64,000 nucleotides of DNA from Chimonanthus salicifolius (taxonomy: Eukaryota; Streptophyta; Magnoliopsida; Laurales; Calycanthaceae), in contig CM023534.1 in the NCBI GenBank assembly GCA_013350335.1, forward strand, positions 4,989,542-5,053,541, written 5' to 3'. How positions within the stretch are numbered: the first letter of the stretch is position 1; each line of letters begins with the position of its first letter. Position numbers and translations under genes: made by a program. Positions 1 through 10,000 of this stretch are shown one piece after another. The notes beneath the pieces were generated by a model. It was not told where the DNA came from and searched no databases. It saw only the letters and a list, made by a program, of their open reading frames with translations.

Positions 1-395
1 AAATACTCTCAAATTTCATACAAGAAAAGATTATCTCCCTATTTTTGTGTTATAATTAAGTGGGAAAAGATACAAAGAGTGTCTCATACGAAATCATAAG
101 GTAACATAAGGTAACCAACTGTTTTTAGCTTTAAAAGGCTTCAAAATTTGGCTGACTCAGTCGAGATGAATGATAAGAAACTTGAAACTCAACGTTAAAT
201 CTAAGTTCATTGATTCAAGTTAGTAACTCATTGAATCTAAGCTTGTTTAAGTTTCTTGGCTCAAATTGAATTTCACTATTATTTTTCTTTTTTTTTTTAC
301 CCATGAAATTTTAAACTATAATTGAGACATGAAGCTGATCTCCTTAGTTCTTATATCATACTTGTACATACTTTATAAATATAAAATATCTCTGT
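1..395. other. AT-rich flank, no coding signal seen
   Basis: This stretch lies downstream of the visible metacaspase exon, in what should be its first intron or beyond. It is AT-rich with no exon-like open frame. In particular I do not see the second metacaspase exon, which should carry the catalytic Cys in a DSCHSGG-type motif. That exon must lie left of the window or be missing. Confidence 0.5.
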
Positions 396-565
396 CTTTT
401 TTTTTTGTAACGATGATTAAGATGTCTAGGTCTCTTAGAGCACCCGACTAATTTTTGAGGTATGTGCAAGCCTCGCTACCCACACATCAGATAATTCTAC
501 AGGAGTGACCTTTTGAAGTGGAGTAGCTCCCACTTCCTCACACGGTTCCTGACCATTGGTTCTAT
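396..565 (-). repeat. tRNA-derived SINE copy (family 1), minus orientation
   Basis: The copy begins with a T-run at about 397-406, which is a poly(A) tail on the minus strand. A body follows that is shared with other copies near 1312-1490, 23575-23638, 43230-43370, 47017-47222 and 48510-48690. The shared segments are a 'GACCTTTTGAAGTGGAG'-like block and an 'ATCAGATAATT..ACAGGAGTGACC'-like block. The far end, at about 540-565, resembles a degenerate tRNA A box when read on the minus strand. It lies inside the metacaspase intron. Borders are approximate. Confidence 0.5.
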
Positions 566-703
566 CTTGTACGTGAATATACGATAATATGCAACTGAAC
601 CAATGGTAAATGAAGAATTGTAGTATGAAGTTTTGAGGATTTTTAAAGTGTATGGCTGTACATAGCAACAGCAAAGTATTCATGTCTGGTATCATATTCA
701 AAC

Positions 704-1044
704 CTGTGATGAGATTGAAATCACAAGGGACGATGGCTTCATCCTGCTTTGATCCATGTCCCTTGGATGACGGTATCTGTGTTCCATGCCCACTATACTG
801 AAAGAACAAGACGTCGCCAGCATCCTGCCTTATCGATCATCCTACCGAGCTCACGCCGGATATTGGCGCCGGTCGGCATGATGGGTGCACCGGGGTCATC
901 TGTCAGCAGCTCAATGTGCTCTGTCTTGAACCCAAATCGGCTCACAAGCACGTTTAGCATGGTCTGTACATCATTGATGCAGCCACGCAGCTCGTGTCGG
1001 CTGTTTGTATAGTTGCACCCAACCAAGACTGCCAATCTCTTCAT
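704..1044 (-). CDS. Type II metacaspase (MC9-like), first exon, with a 1-bp frameshift; gene continues off the left edge
   Basis: Metacaspases are Cys-dependent, Arg/Lys-specific proteases; the MC9 group acts in developmental cell death. The exon opens at ATG 1044 ([12 protein letters not shown]) and continues with [18 protein letters not shown] and then the p20 catalytic-His region [12 protein letters not shown] and [15 protein letters not shown]. It ends at a GT donor at 703-702. The catalytic His is in SGHG. Two reading frames are needed. Frame 1 ends in a stop just after MIDKA, and the SGHG part lies in another frame. Removing one C of the CC at 824-825 (one G on the coding strand) joins them as ...[14 protein letters not shown].... 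The upstream in-frame GTG is not used as a start. The exon with the catalytic Cys is outside the window. Either this is a pseudogene or the extra base is an assembly error. Family assignment is firm; integrity is not. Confidence 0.85.
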
Positions 1045-1247
1045 ATTTTTCACTGCCTCCTCTGCTTCTCTCTCTGCCCTGCTCTGCTCTGCTCTCCTCT
1101 GCTTTCTTGTGTTGAGACTTGAGACATGAGAGTTGAATTCTTTCTCTTATGTTTCTTCTCTTTGAGAATGGAAAGAAGTCACAATGAACAAGTGACCAAC
1201 CAGGCTTATATGAATGAATACAGATTCCTTCTTGTGTTCTCACAGCC

Positions 1248-1255
1248 TTAAATAG
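1248..1255 (-). promoter_or_regulatory. TATA box of the metacaspase gene
   Basis: On the minus strand this reads CTATTTAA, followed by a pyrimidine-rich leader, about 205 bp upstream of the ATG at 1044. Position and sequence fit a plant TATA element. No transcript evidence is available. Confidence 0.5.
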
Positions 1256-1311
1256 AGTGCTCCATTTGCCCAATTACCTAAATGCCCTCGCCTTATTAAA
1301 AAATTATACAT

Positions 1312-1490
1312 TTTTTTTTGAGGTCGGAGGTGTCCAGACATCGCAGTCTCTCGGGGTGTAAGAAAACCCCTCAATCAGCATACATCGGATAAGTTTACAG
1401 GAAGTGACCCTTCATTGGAGTCACCATGACTGAATCCAAGACTTTAATATTGAAGTATTGTATCTCAACTCTCAACTACCGATCAACCCC
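1312..1490 (-). repeat. tRNA-derived SINE copy (family 1), minus orientation
   Basis: A T-run at 1311-1319 marks the minus-strand poly(A) end. The body contains the shared 'GGTGTCCAGACAT', 'AACCCCTCAATC' and 'CATCGGATAAGTTTACAGGAAGTGACC' blocks. At the far end, read on the minus strand, there is a tRNA-like head with an A-box-like TTGATCGGTAGTTGAG and a B-box-like AGTCTTGGATTCAG. It lies just upstream of the metacaspase promoter. Confidence 0.55.
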
Positions 1491-2934
1491 TTGGGACATC
1501 TCTAACCTACTTTTGAAGGTTAACAAGATAGAATTCTCTCTCACCCGGTCTACTTGAGACATCTCGGGACATCTCTTCATAAATTGAGTGAAGATATTTT
1601 AGGTGATTTATACTTGAAAAAAAAAATATGAGATTTCTCACATGAGTTAAAAAGAATAAGGTCAGAAATGTTGGAATGCAAAATTCATCAAGTGAAGTTC
1701 TTCGAATATGAAAGTTATTTTAGTCTGGTGGTAAAGAAATTTATTTCTAATATAAATGACCTAGATTTGAATCTCATTGATGGCTATTTTTCTATTTAAT
1801 TTTTTTCTATCTCTAAGATACTAAGAGAGTATTTTCTTTAAATTTAATTAGACTTTTTACAATAAAACTCGCACCATTAGCATCAAAATCTTCTTCCTCA
1901 TAAGATAAATAAAATAAATAATTTATCATTATGGTCAAGTATAATTTAGGTACTAATATTGTTGGTAGGCCATTTTTATGTAGTTGAATGTAACACTCAT
2001 ACATCACTATAACGGAAAATAATCACTTCCTTATAAAAAACTCTAAAAAAACCTTTTTTTTTATTAACATGACTGCCCTTTAAATAAACTTGAGCTTTAT
2101 ATAATTGCATGTGATTGAAAGAACTATATATAAAAAAAGGTGCATCACGTTTCAATCCCATCTTTTTTTATTATTTTAAATTTTAAAAAATCAAATAGTT
2201 TATTTTAAATAAAAATTTAAAAGGTCAAAATTACATACTTAGGATAATTAATTGATGATGAAATTTAACACATTTATTGTCTATATAATCACTTATCCAA
2301 TGTACTTCAATATTTCAATAGACCAACTCTTTTGTATAAATATAATTAACAAAGTGGGCCCACTCTCGTGTTTATCATCGTAATTTTTTTTTTAAAAAAA
2401 ATAATACATAGAAGATGAAGGGGTCATTTTTATTGTGGAGACTGCCACATTTTAGAGGTTTGCGTGTAAGCGAAAAGTGAAGAGTTTCTGCTTTGTATGG
2501 TTTGTTATGGCTTTCACGTTGAGGCAAGAGCATTTCTTAAAGCAAAGGAATGGAAGCCTAGTACGTTTAGAACTTTTCTAACTCAGGAAATTATAATTAT
2601 TATAGAAACAATGGTCTCCCTCTCTCTTAAGAGGGCCCAAGATGCTTCATGTATTCACATCATACATTTTATTTATTCATTGACAGTTCAAATTGTTCAA
2701 AACAGGCTTGTTAAGATCGTTGGATTCCAATTTTATTATTTAGAATTTCAGTTTGCAACATTTCAAAGATCTGAATCTTTTGAGAAAAGAAGTTTATCTA
2801 CATTGAAAATTAACTAAACTTTTTGCACATGGGCCGGGTTGTTCAAAGTTCAAACTTTAAATCGGTGTGTTTCCAAAGCCCTCTCTATATGTTCTTATGG
2901 GCTCAACATTATGCAGGAATTTCAAGACGTTGAT
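1491..2934. other. Intergenic, AT-rich; degenerate tRNA-like head near 1720-1790
   Basis: No gene is seen. The segment at 1722-1785 reads TTAGTCTGGTGGTAAAG and then, about 30 bp later, AGATTTGAATCTC. This looks like the A and B boxes of a decayed SINE head on the plus strand. Short open frames at 1813-2007 and 2497-2817 have no recognisable content. Confidence 0.4.
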
Positions 2935-3110
2935 GTGTTGGTTAGGTCAAAAAAACGAGAGTTGCTAATTTGAATTCTTATCGCACTCTAAAGGATCACT
3001 CATCGTAGTTTTATCCGAAGTGTGTAGATAATAAGATAGAGAACCTTCCACATGTTGACTAATTGGATACTCTAAGAGACCTAAACACTTCGGTAAAAAG
3101 AAAATAATAA
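2935..3110 (+). repeat. Probable SINE family 1 copy, plus orientation
   Basis: A tRNA-like head (TTGGTTAGGTCA, then AATTTGAATTCTTA) is followed by a body with 'GGATCACTCATCGTAG', 'TTATCCGAAGTGTGTAG' and 'GAGACCTAAACACTTC' blocks. This order is the reverse complement of the blocks at 1312-1490. Borders are approximate. Confidence 0.4.
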
Positions 3111-4308
3111 TTCTGCAAGCATTTAGCACATGAGCCTATACTTGGGCTTGAGCAAGCCCGTTAGAAAATTCTTCTAACTTTGCTTATTTTTGTAGAACTT
3201 TTTTAAGGAAATTCGGTTATCTAATGTGGCCATTAGACATGATCAGATAGAAACTCAGCCAATTTAACTATCGGGCTGAAAAGGAAGGTGGCTCGAGCTC
3301 TATCACGAGGTTCCAAGAATGGCCTGCAGGAAGCTCATAGTAGGGCTGGGCCGGGCCATAGTTTTTTCTAAAAAATATTTATCCCAAAAACACCCGATAT
3401 GAGTATAAATATTGTAAATTTGAATTACAATGCTCAAAGAAAACCTCCAATAGGAATATATGATAGGTCTACTCTTAATGATAGCATCATCAAAACTCTA
3501 AAATTAGGATTTTAATTTCAACTTAAATCTAACTTTTTGATGAATAATTGGATCATCGCTTAACAAATATCGAAATACTGATATATCACCATAATTCGGC
3601 TTCAATTTTTCTCAGCTTGGTTTTGAAATCTTTTAACAAATAAGCCCACTTACGTATGGGCTTTTGTTGTCCGGGGCTAGACCAGAATTGTGGGTCTTAC
3701 AAGATTGCCTTTTTATGGGCCTGACCTAGGCTGTGGGTTTCCTCCTAGCGTTGTTGCTTTTGGGCTTCTTCTATTTTTGGGTTGTTTCACGATTTTGTGG
3801 CCTGACTCAGGCTGTGGGTTGACCCTATTTTGGTTTTTTTTTTCCTTTGGGCTGTCTAATGGATCCTTGGGCTTGGCCAGGGATGTGGTTTTCTTTTTGC
3901 ATCATAGTTTGATGCTTAAGTTGCTTTTGTTTTTTGGCGGGCTTCCCCCTCTCTTTTGAAATTACTAACCCACCGGTTTTTTTAAAAAAAAAATCAAGTT
4001 CAACTTGATTGAATATCGAAACTTAAATTAATAGGGGTCGGCAGGTCTGAATAGTAGGTTTTCAATATGCCAGCTCCCTTCTCAATGGAAAATGGCTTCA
4101 CCCTTACTTGTGTGGGCCCAACGTTGGTCCATTTTGAGATGGCAAGGATGCCACGTGTCAGTAGTATAGTACCAAGGTAATAATTTATATAAAATTTTAT
4201 TATCACATTTATACCAACAGTGTAAAAGCCTAGCAATGCTTCCTGCAAAAAAGTAAAAAATGGAAATGGGCCCTGACAACCCACAGACAGAGCATCAAAG
4301 CCCAAAAG
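3111..4308. other. Intergenic, no gene recognised
   Basis: This is low-complexity, T- and G-rich DNA. The segment at 3690-3840 holds an imperfect duplication of a 'GGCCTGAC(C/T)(T/C)AGGCTGTGGGTT' block, which gives an 89-codon open frame rich in Phe, Leu and Gly. I regard that frame as non-coding. Confidence 0.4.
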
Positions 4309-4314
4309 AAAAAA
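4309..4314 (-). terminator. RNA polymerase III terminator of tRNA-Trp
   Basis: A run of six T on the minus strand starts about 19 bases after the tRNA 3' end, as expected for a Pol III stop. Confidence 0.6.
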
Positions 4315-4332
4315 TCCGTTGAATACAGGAAT

Positions 4333-4405
4333 TGAACCCGACGTGAATCGAACACGCAACCTTCTGATCTGGAGTCAGGACGCGCTACCATTGCGCCACG
4401 GATCC
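4333..4405 (-). tRNA. tRNA-Trp (anticodon CCA), with one extra base in the anticodon arm
   Basis: The minus strand starts GGATCCG and ends CGGGTTC plus discriminator A. The acceptor arms pair over seven positions, counting the wobble pairs. The A box GTGGCGCAATGGTAGCGC and B box GGTTGCGTGTTCGATTC are intact. The anticodon loop is CTCCAGA, giving CCA (Trp). Plant tRNA-Trp is normally 72 nt; this one is 73 nt, because GCGTCTGA reads GCGTCCTGA (GG at 4378-4379 on the plus strand). The extra C disturbs the first anticodon-stem pair or adds a base between the D arm and anticodon arm. A Pol III terminator and plant-type upstream signals are present, so the gene looks live apart from that base. There is no intron. 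Confidence 0.85.
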
Positions 4406-4443
4406 GGTTGTATTGAAAGCTTGAAATGATTCTAATATATATA
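4406..4443 (-). promoter_or_regulatory. Upstream TATA-like and CAA elements of tRNA-Trp
   Basis: Reading the minus strand, a TTATATATATTA stretch lies about 28-38 bases before the tRNA 5' end, and CAA sits at -3 to -5. This pair of upstream elements is characteristic of actively transcribed plant nuclear tRNA genes. Confidence 0.55.
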
Positions 4444-5828
4444 ATTTTTTTTTAATTTTATACCTACTCTTTTAGTTTTTTCTCAAGCTAAATATTTATA
4501 ATAATTCCATACACAATTGAATAAGATAAGTATAATGAAATTTTCAAAATTCAAAAAATAGAATAAAATATCGATGGTTAAAAATAATCAAATTTTCAAA
4601 ATTCAAAATCCCATATTCATATTGATTTTATAGAGTTCAAATTTTAAAAAATGTGATTTTATTTTCATTTTGTATACATCTCAATGAAATGATCCACTTA
4701 TAATTTTAATAAAGTTTGTATTCTAGAATTTTTGCATAGTTTGCACCTCTTCAATAATTCCATGTATGCCGTCCGACTATGTTAAGGTAATAGATAATAA
4801 ATAATGTAACTTCGACATTCAAGTATTTAATGGATAAAAACATAGTTCTTAAGTATTTTAGAGAAAAATTGAAATAAAAAATGATTATTAGACATTCAAT
4901 CCAAATACAATGAATATAATGTCAATACTATTGTTGATTTTGATGTGTTTCAATATAATGGATAAATATACTATTGTATTATTAAATTTTAATTTTAGAA
5001 TATTCTATAATTAGATCTTTCATATGATAAAGCCTACTAACCCACATAATATATTAAATTAAAAAATATATTTTTATTACTTTAGTATTTTTATTTCCCG
5101 TCTATTAAGCGAAATGGATGTCTACTACAATCTTAAACTTGATTGGCAAGTCATAACTTGTAAATAATCTGTGGATGTAAGTACATGTGCTTATCATCAT
5201 CATCGTCATTAATATAGATTGGAAATACTAATGAAGGTTATAAGCCTAATTTGGACCTTGCAAATCATACTTAAACTATGGACAACAGCAACAATAATGA
5301 CAAATAATAATAAAATCTTTTAATAATTACTTTTAGTACAAATCTCTGGTAAATGCAGCGCCTTTGCTTGAAATGATCAGTATCTTTTTTAATTAAAAAT
5401 TCTAAAAAGATTCTGAGTGTTTCAGAATTATTTAAAAAAATAAGGACCCTCTAAATTTTCCTAAAAATGTCCAACAGTACAAATTACACAACCATCTTTG
5501 TGGGAAAATTTATTAAAAAGCCCTCATCTCACCCTTCCTAGGAAAAATCAATGTTTTTCAAATAAATGATTTTTATTTTATATAAAAAACATGTTTGTTT
5601 CTCTAAGGTCATTAAATAAAATTACGCATATAAGCATCTGGATAAAGTAAAGGTGTTCTCATAATTTTTTAGGAATCGTAGTAATGTCATTTTACTCATT
5701 GTTCGGATGGTGGGTCACAGTTGATTTAGCTGTTGAAGGCTTCGAAATTTAAAAGAAAAAATAAGAATTCTTTAGAATTTTTATAAAATATAGATTTTTT
5801 ATAAAATCTGTATAATTTTTTTTTTTTT
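4444..5828. other. Intergenic, strongly AT-rich; nothing recognised
   Basis: No exon-like open frame, RNA gene or bounded repeat is seen here. Confidence 0.4.
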
Positions 5829-5985
5829 GTCCACGTGAATGTAGCTCAACTGGTCAACCTCCCGCCTCAAGAAATGAGAGGTGCCAAGTTCAAGCCCCTA
5901 TGGCCTAACCTAGCGTACGCTAAGAGCAGTGGGTATCGCCCATGGGGGTTTCCCGCGGTTTCCCACACGAATTAAAAAAAATACA
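5829..5985 (+). repeat. tRNA-derived SINE (distinct family), plus orientation
   Basis: The head reads TGTAGCTCAACTGGTCAA (A-box-like) and, about 30 bases later, GGTGCCAAGTTCAAGCCCC (B-box-like). A GC-rich body follows, with GGTATCGCCCATGGGGGTTT, and an A-rich tail at about 5973-5983. GC content is clearly higher than in the AT-rich surroundings. Target duplications are not clear because both flanks are T/A runs. Confidence 0.6.
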
Positions 5986-7057
5986 GATTTTTTTTTAAGA
6001 ATTTCGCCTATACTATTTGTAATCTGTGTTGTTTGCAAATTGTAAAACAACAAAAGACTCTAGAGCTCTAGCTCAACTACTCAGTATCAGAAATTATCTG
6101 AATAGAATTGCTTTGTTGTGAGTTGATTTTTTGTACTAATCTCAGATTATAAAGATTAATTAATTGGAAAAAAAATCTATATTTAGATAAAGAGCTTACT
6201 GAAAATCAAGGTTTAATAAGTTATTTTTATTTAAGGTATTTTTTATAGATTAATAGAAGGTAACAAATTCTCATCATCTATTAATAAGGACATTGGTATT
6301 TACATCAGTATACCTTAGATGATGACAAATGAAGAGAAAAAAGACAACTCTAGTAACTCTTATTATAAATAAAAATATCGGTGTCCCCATCAATTTCATT
6401 TCTCACTTCATAATTTTGAGTATTAATAAAAATTTCAAACCATTTAGAGATACAACAACACACACTTATAATACACTCCACACACAAGAATACCCACAAA
6501 TTGGGGGTGGTATGTATGTATCTATCAAAAAAAATTATATAGAAGATATGTGATCTATCAAAAATCAATTTAATCAAATCAATAAAGCCATTTTTTTCTC
6601 TCTCCAAAATTTAATCTACTTTTTTTCCTTCAAATTTTTTTGGGCTATTAAAAAGTAGCTTAATTAATTTGATCAAAGTAATTCTTTATAAAACCTAAAT
6701 TCAAACATGACGAATTGAATGGTCCAACAAATATATAAGAACAATCAACCATAAAGTGCATCAAGAATTGATGAAACATTTGATTTCAACGCCTAAATAA
6801 TATAAATGAGGGTTTAAATCTGAAATGAGATAAATTGCAAGGTGTGCAAAGAGGAGACAAGTTATTATTTTATGATCATCAATGCCACAATGATAACGTA
6901 ATCATTTCAAGATGATGGCAATAGGGCCAGTACTATCATGAGCAGAAAGTTTTAACAAGATACAGCAAAACAAAGTACAAAATGATCAAACTTGATACAT
7001 CAGAGATATACGTCTTTTGTACTGATGAAACCTGAAAACTGCCATCGAACATGGAAA
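5986..7057. other. Intergenic / 3' region of the PPTase gene; nothing else recognised
   Basis: AT-rich DNA downstream of the minus-strand PPTase stop codon. Two overlapping short frames at 6329-6607 are low-complexity and unconvincing. Confidence 0.4.
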
Positions 7058-10000
7058 TCAATTCAGTTTACATTCCCTTTGATCACTTGCACCAACATAG
7101 TTGCTAACAAAGATTTGAACAAGTTCATCGACCGTGCGCAAAACAAAACCGGCATCTGGAAGCTGGAGACCTGAGTGATATTCCTCTTCCTGAAACTCGG
7201 TCTGTTTCAATATTCTTCTGTAACTATCAACAGCTTTCTTTGGATGACCCTTAGCAACAGAGGCCTGTGATTCCACACTGCTTGTTAGTTTCCTTTTGAA
7301 GTAAAAAAATATCAATGAAAGGTTAAAGTTTTCAGAATCTGTGATGCGGGTGATCCGTTTCTTCTAGAACTAGATGCGCTAAAGTCTGCAGGTAACTTTA
7401 GGCAGAGAATAGGTGCTCTTGAAAGTGTAATAGCTTCTCGCAATAGCACTTTCTAAAGACCTTGAGGATGGAAAAGGGATTAAATGTTTGCTTACAGTTG
7501 GCTCCGTCAGTCATGCAAACCATCTGGTTAGTAATTCCTGGTATTTTACCCACAGGTATCACTAGCCATCTGATTAGCTCATTCTAACTTTCAAACCAAC
7601 AATTACAGCGACTTTCATTCAAGAAGGGATGAGAAGGGCCATTAAAAGCATCCATATGAAAGACAATTTCAGGTAACTGCCACTTACCATGGGCCCATCA
7701 GATGAACAGGTTGGATCAAGCAACCGATGAAGAGAAGGTGTTGGGCCCAAATACAGCTTGTGGGCCTGAGTAAATGACTCTTTTACATGGTACATTTCTC
7801 ATTCTCTCCAGTGGAAGAACTGCAGTACTGCCAAGTAGTGTTTAGAACAAACTTTCTCATTTTTAACAAAAATTCTGCAACCGTGGTCATTGTCATAAAA
7901 TGCTCCTACAATTAATCTTTAATGGTAGCTATCCTATCAATGGCTATCAAATAGAATGTAAAGAACCGTAGTTAACAGTTCTCAATAGCTGAAATCGGTT
8001 AGATCGCTTTTGAGAAGAACTTATTTGTACCCCTACAATTTTTACAGTATGTATAAGAGTGCCTGCATATATAACACGTTTATAGTGCAGCTTACCACAA
8101 GGTTTGTATTGTTGATTGAGCCTAGCAACTTTGGCAAAAGGGCAATTCATAAACACCAAGCATACACAAAAATATTATGTCTGATAAGTGATAACAGTGG
8201 GTGAGGTTCTTTAGTCCCAGATTCTGCCTCAGCATAAGTTAAATGTCTAGATAAAATGACTTAAAGATGACCTTAGGTTTCTATGGTACAAGAATAAAGG
8301 AAAGGGAAAAGGACTATTTAAAGCTGGAGGGCTGACCCAGTGGCTTTCGTCCAGTTCAAAAAGGCAAAATCTCCATTCTCTTGATACCTCCCCATCAATG
8401 TGGATGGATATGTCGGTCCAGTTAGTTTGATGAAACTCCAATCTGTCTAATCTGTATCCAAGTCCAGCCCCTATGGCTTTGATAAATGCCTCCTTCAAAC
8501 ACCAATATCTACACAAGTGATGAGAAAGTTAAAGCAAGAACTTTGAAAATTAATTTGCAGTCATTACATCTTTCACCCCCTCAAGCTTACAAGAATGTTC
8601 TATAGTCATGCAAAGAAAGCACAAAGTATATTATCACTATGATATAAATTCAGTCTTGACTACTAACAAAAACTAAAAACAAACATAAGATTCCCTTCAC
8701 TGGTAATGGTAATTTATGGTAGAAAGGAGTAAGGGGAGTTCTTCAAAAAAATGTTAAAAAGGTGTTTTAGGTGTTCTCAAGGCCTAGGCAAGTGGCTTCT
8801 AGCAATGATAGAGAGAGGGTGCTTTTTACTGGTATCAAGGAGGCCAGGTGATGCAGTCTCCTTGATTGTATTTATGCTCGAGGACAACAGAGTGGTGTTC
8901 TCTTTTATTATCTATGTATCTTCCAAAAAATAAAAGTTGAGTTCTCCCACACTTTGTGCATGCTCCAAGGGGAAGTAATTCAGATGCCCGCCCACCATAG
9001 CAAGGGATTCTCTATAAATTGGTTCCTTACCAAAACTCATTACCTTTTTTTATAATATAAAATCCATTATAAAGACGCCTGCAGGTGATTTCAAGAATTG
9101 CTTGTTGTAGGTAAGCATAGAAGGTGTTGCCCATGGAAGAGCAGCCTGTATGTGATGGAATCAATTGGCATGAAAAAAATGCAGATCCATTACCACCATT
9201 GTCAATTTCTCTTGAATCTATGACCAAATCATATCTGGATCCATTTAGGGAAAACATTAATGAAATTCCACCAGATAATGCCTCTCTTCATTGATTTTGT
9301 TGGAAACTCTTGAATTCCAATATTACAATCAAGGGAACCCATTCTATCATTCATTTAGGATAGGAACTGATACATCAAAGTTTCTCCATTCTCAAGATTT
9401 ATCAAGAACCATTTTGAAATAGGGGTATCAGTGGGGTTCCATTGCTTAATCATATTCAACATAGTTTTGATTGCCAATTATCACAATCCAAACGGAGGTC
9501 ATTTTACAATTCACAGAAGATATTAACAATCTACAGGAAAAAAACAAGAGTTTGTGGGAACAAGGAAAGAAGATGAAACTCAAAACAGGATACTAAAGAC
9601 CCCTTTTTTCAGCCTTGGAGATGAAGGTAGATAAAGGATTGTCACTACCACAACATTTAGTTTTCACCTGTTAGGCCCTGGTAATCCAGATCACTGATCA
9701 CCTGGTGGGACAACACCTGAAGATTTTAGTCATTAACTAGTCAAGGGATTTAAATCTCGGATATCGGCCGATATCTCGGCTGAGAAATTTCTCTCCTATT
9801 TTTTTTTTTTTTTTAAAACCACCTTTATTAGCCGATATCTCAAATCTCGGCCGATACATATCGTATTGGCCGAGATATGTTTCCCCGAGTTGACCTTTTT
9901 CCGTTGAATATGACCCATTTGAATTACATTCAACATTCCATTTAACTGAAGTCACCAAAAAGGGACCTTGCAACAACAGGCAAAGTCACCAAAACATGCA

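Noticed and set aside
2497..2817. 106-codon plus-strand open frame
   Set aside because: No recognisable domain, AT-driven codon content, no supporting context.
3690..3959. 89-codon plus-strand open frame with a hydrophobic product
   Set aside because: Built from an imperfect duplication of T/G-rich DNA; low complexity, no family resemblance, no splice or promoter context.
9027..9257. 76-codon minus-strand frame in PPTase intron 3
   Set aside because: A broken continuation upstream hints at old transposon DNA, but I could not match it to a family.
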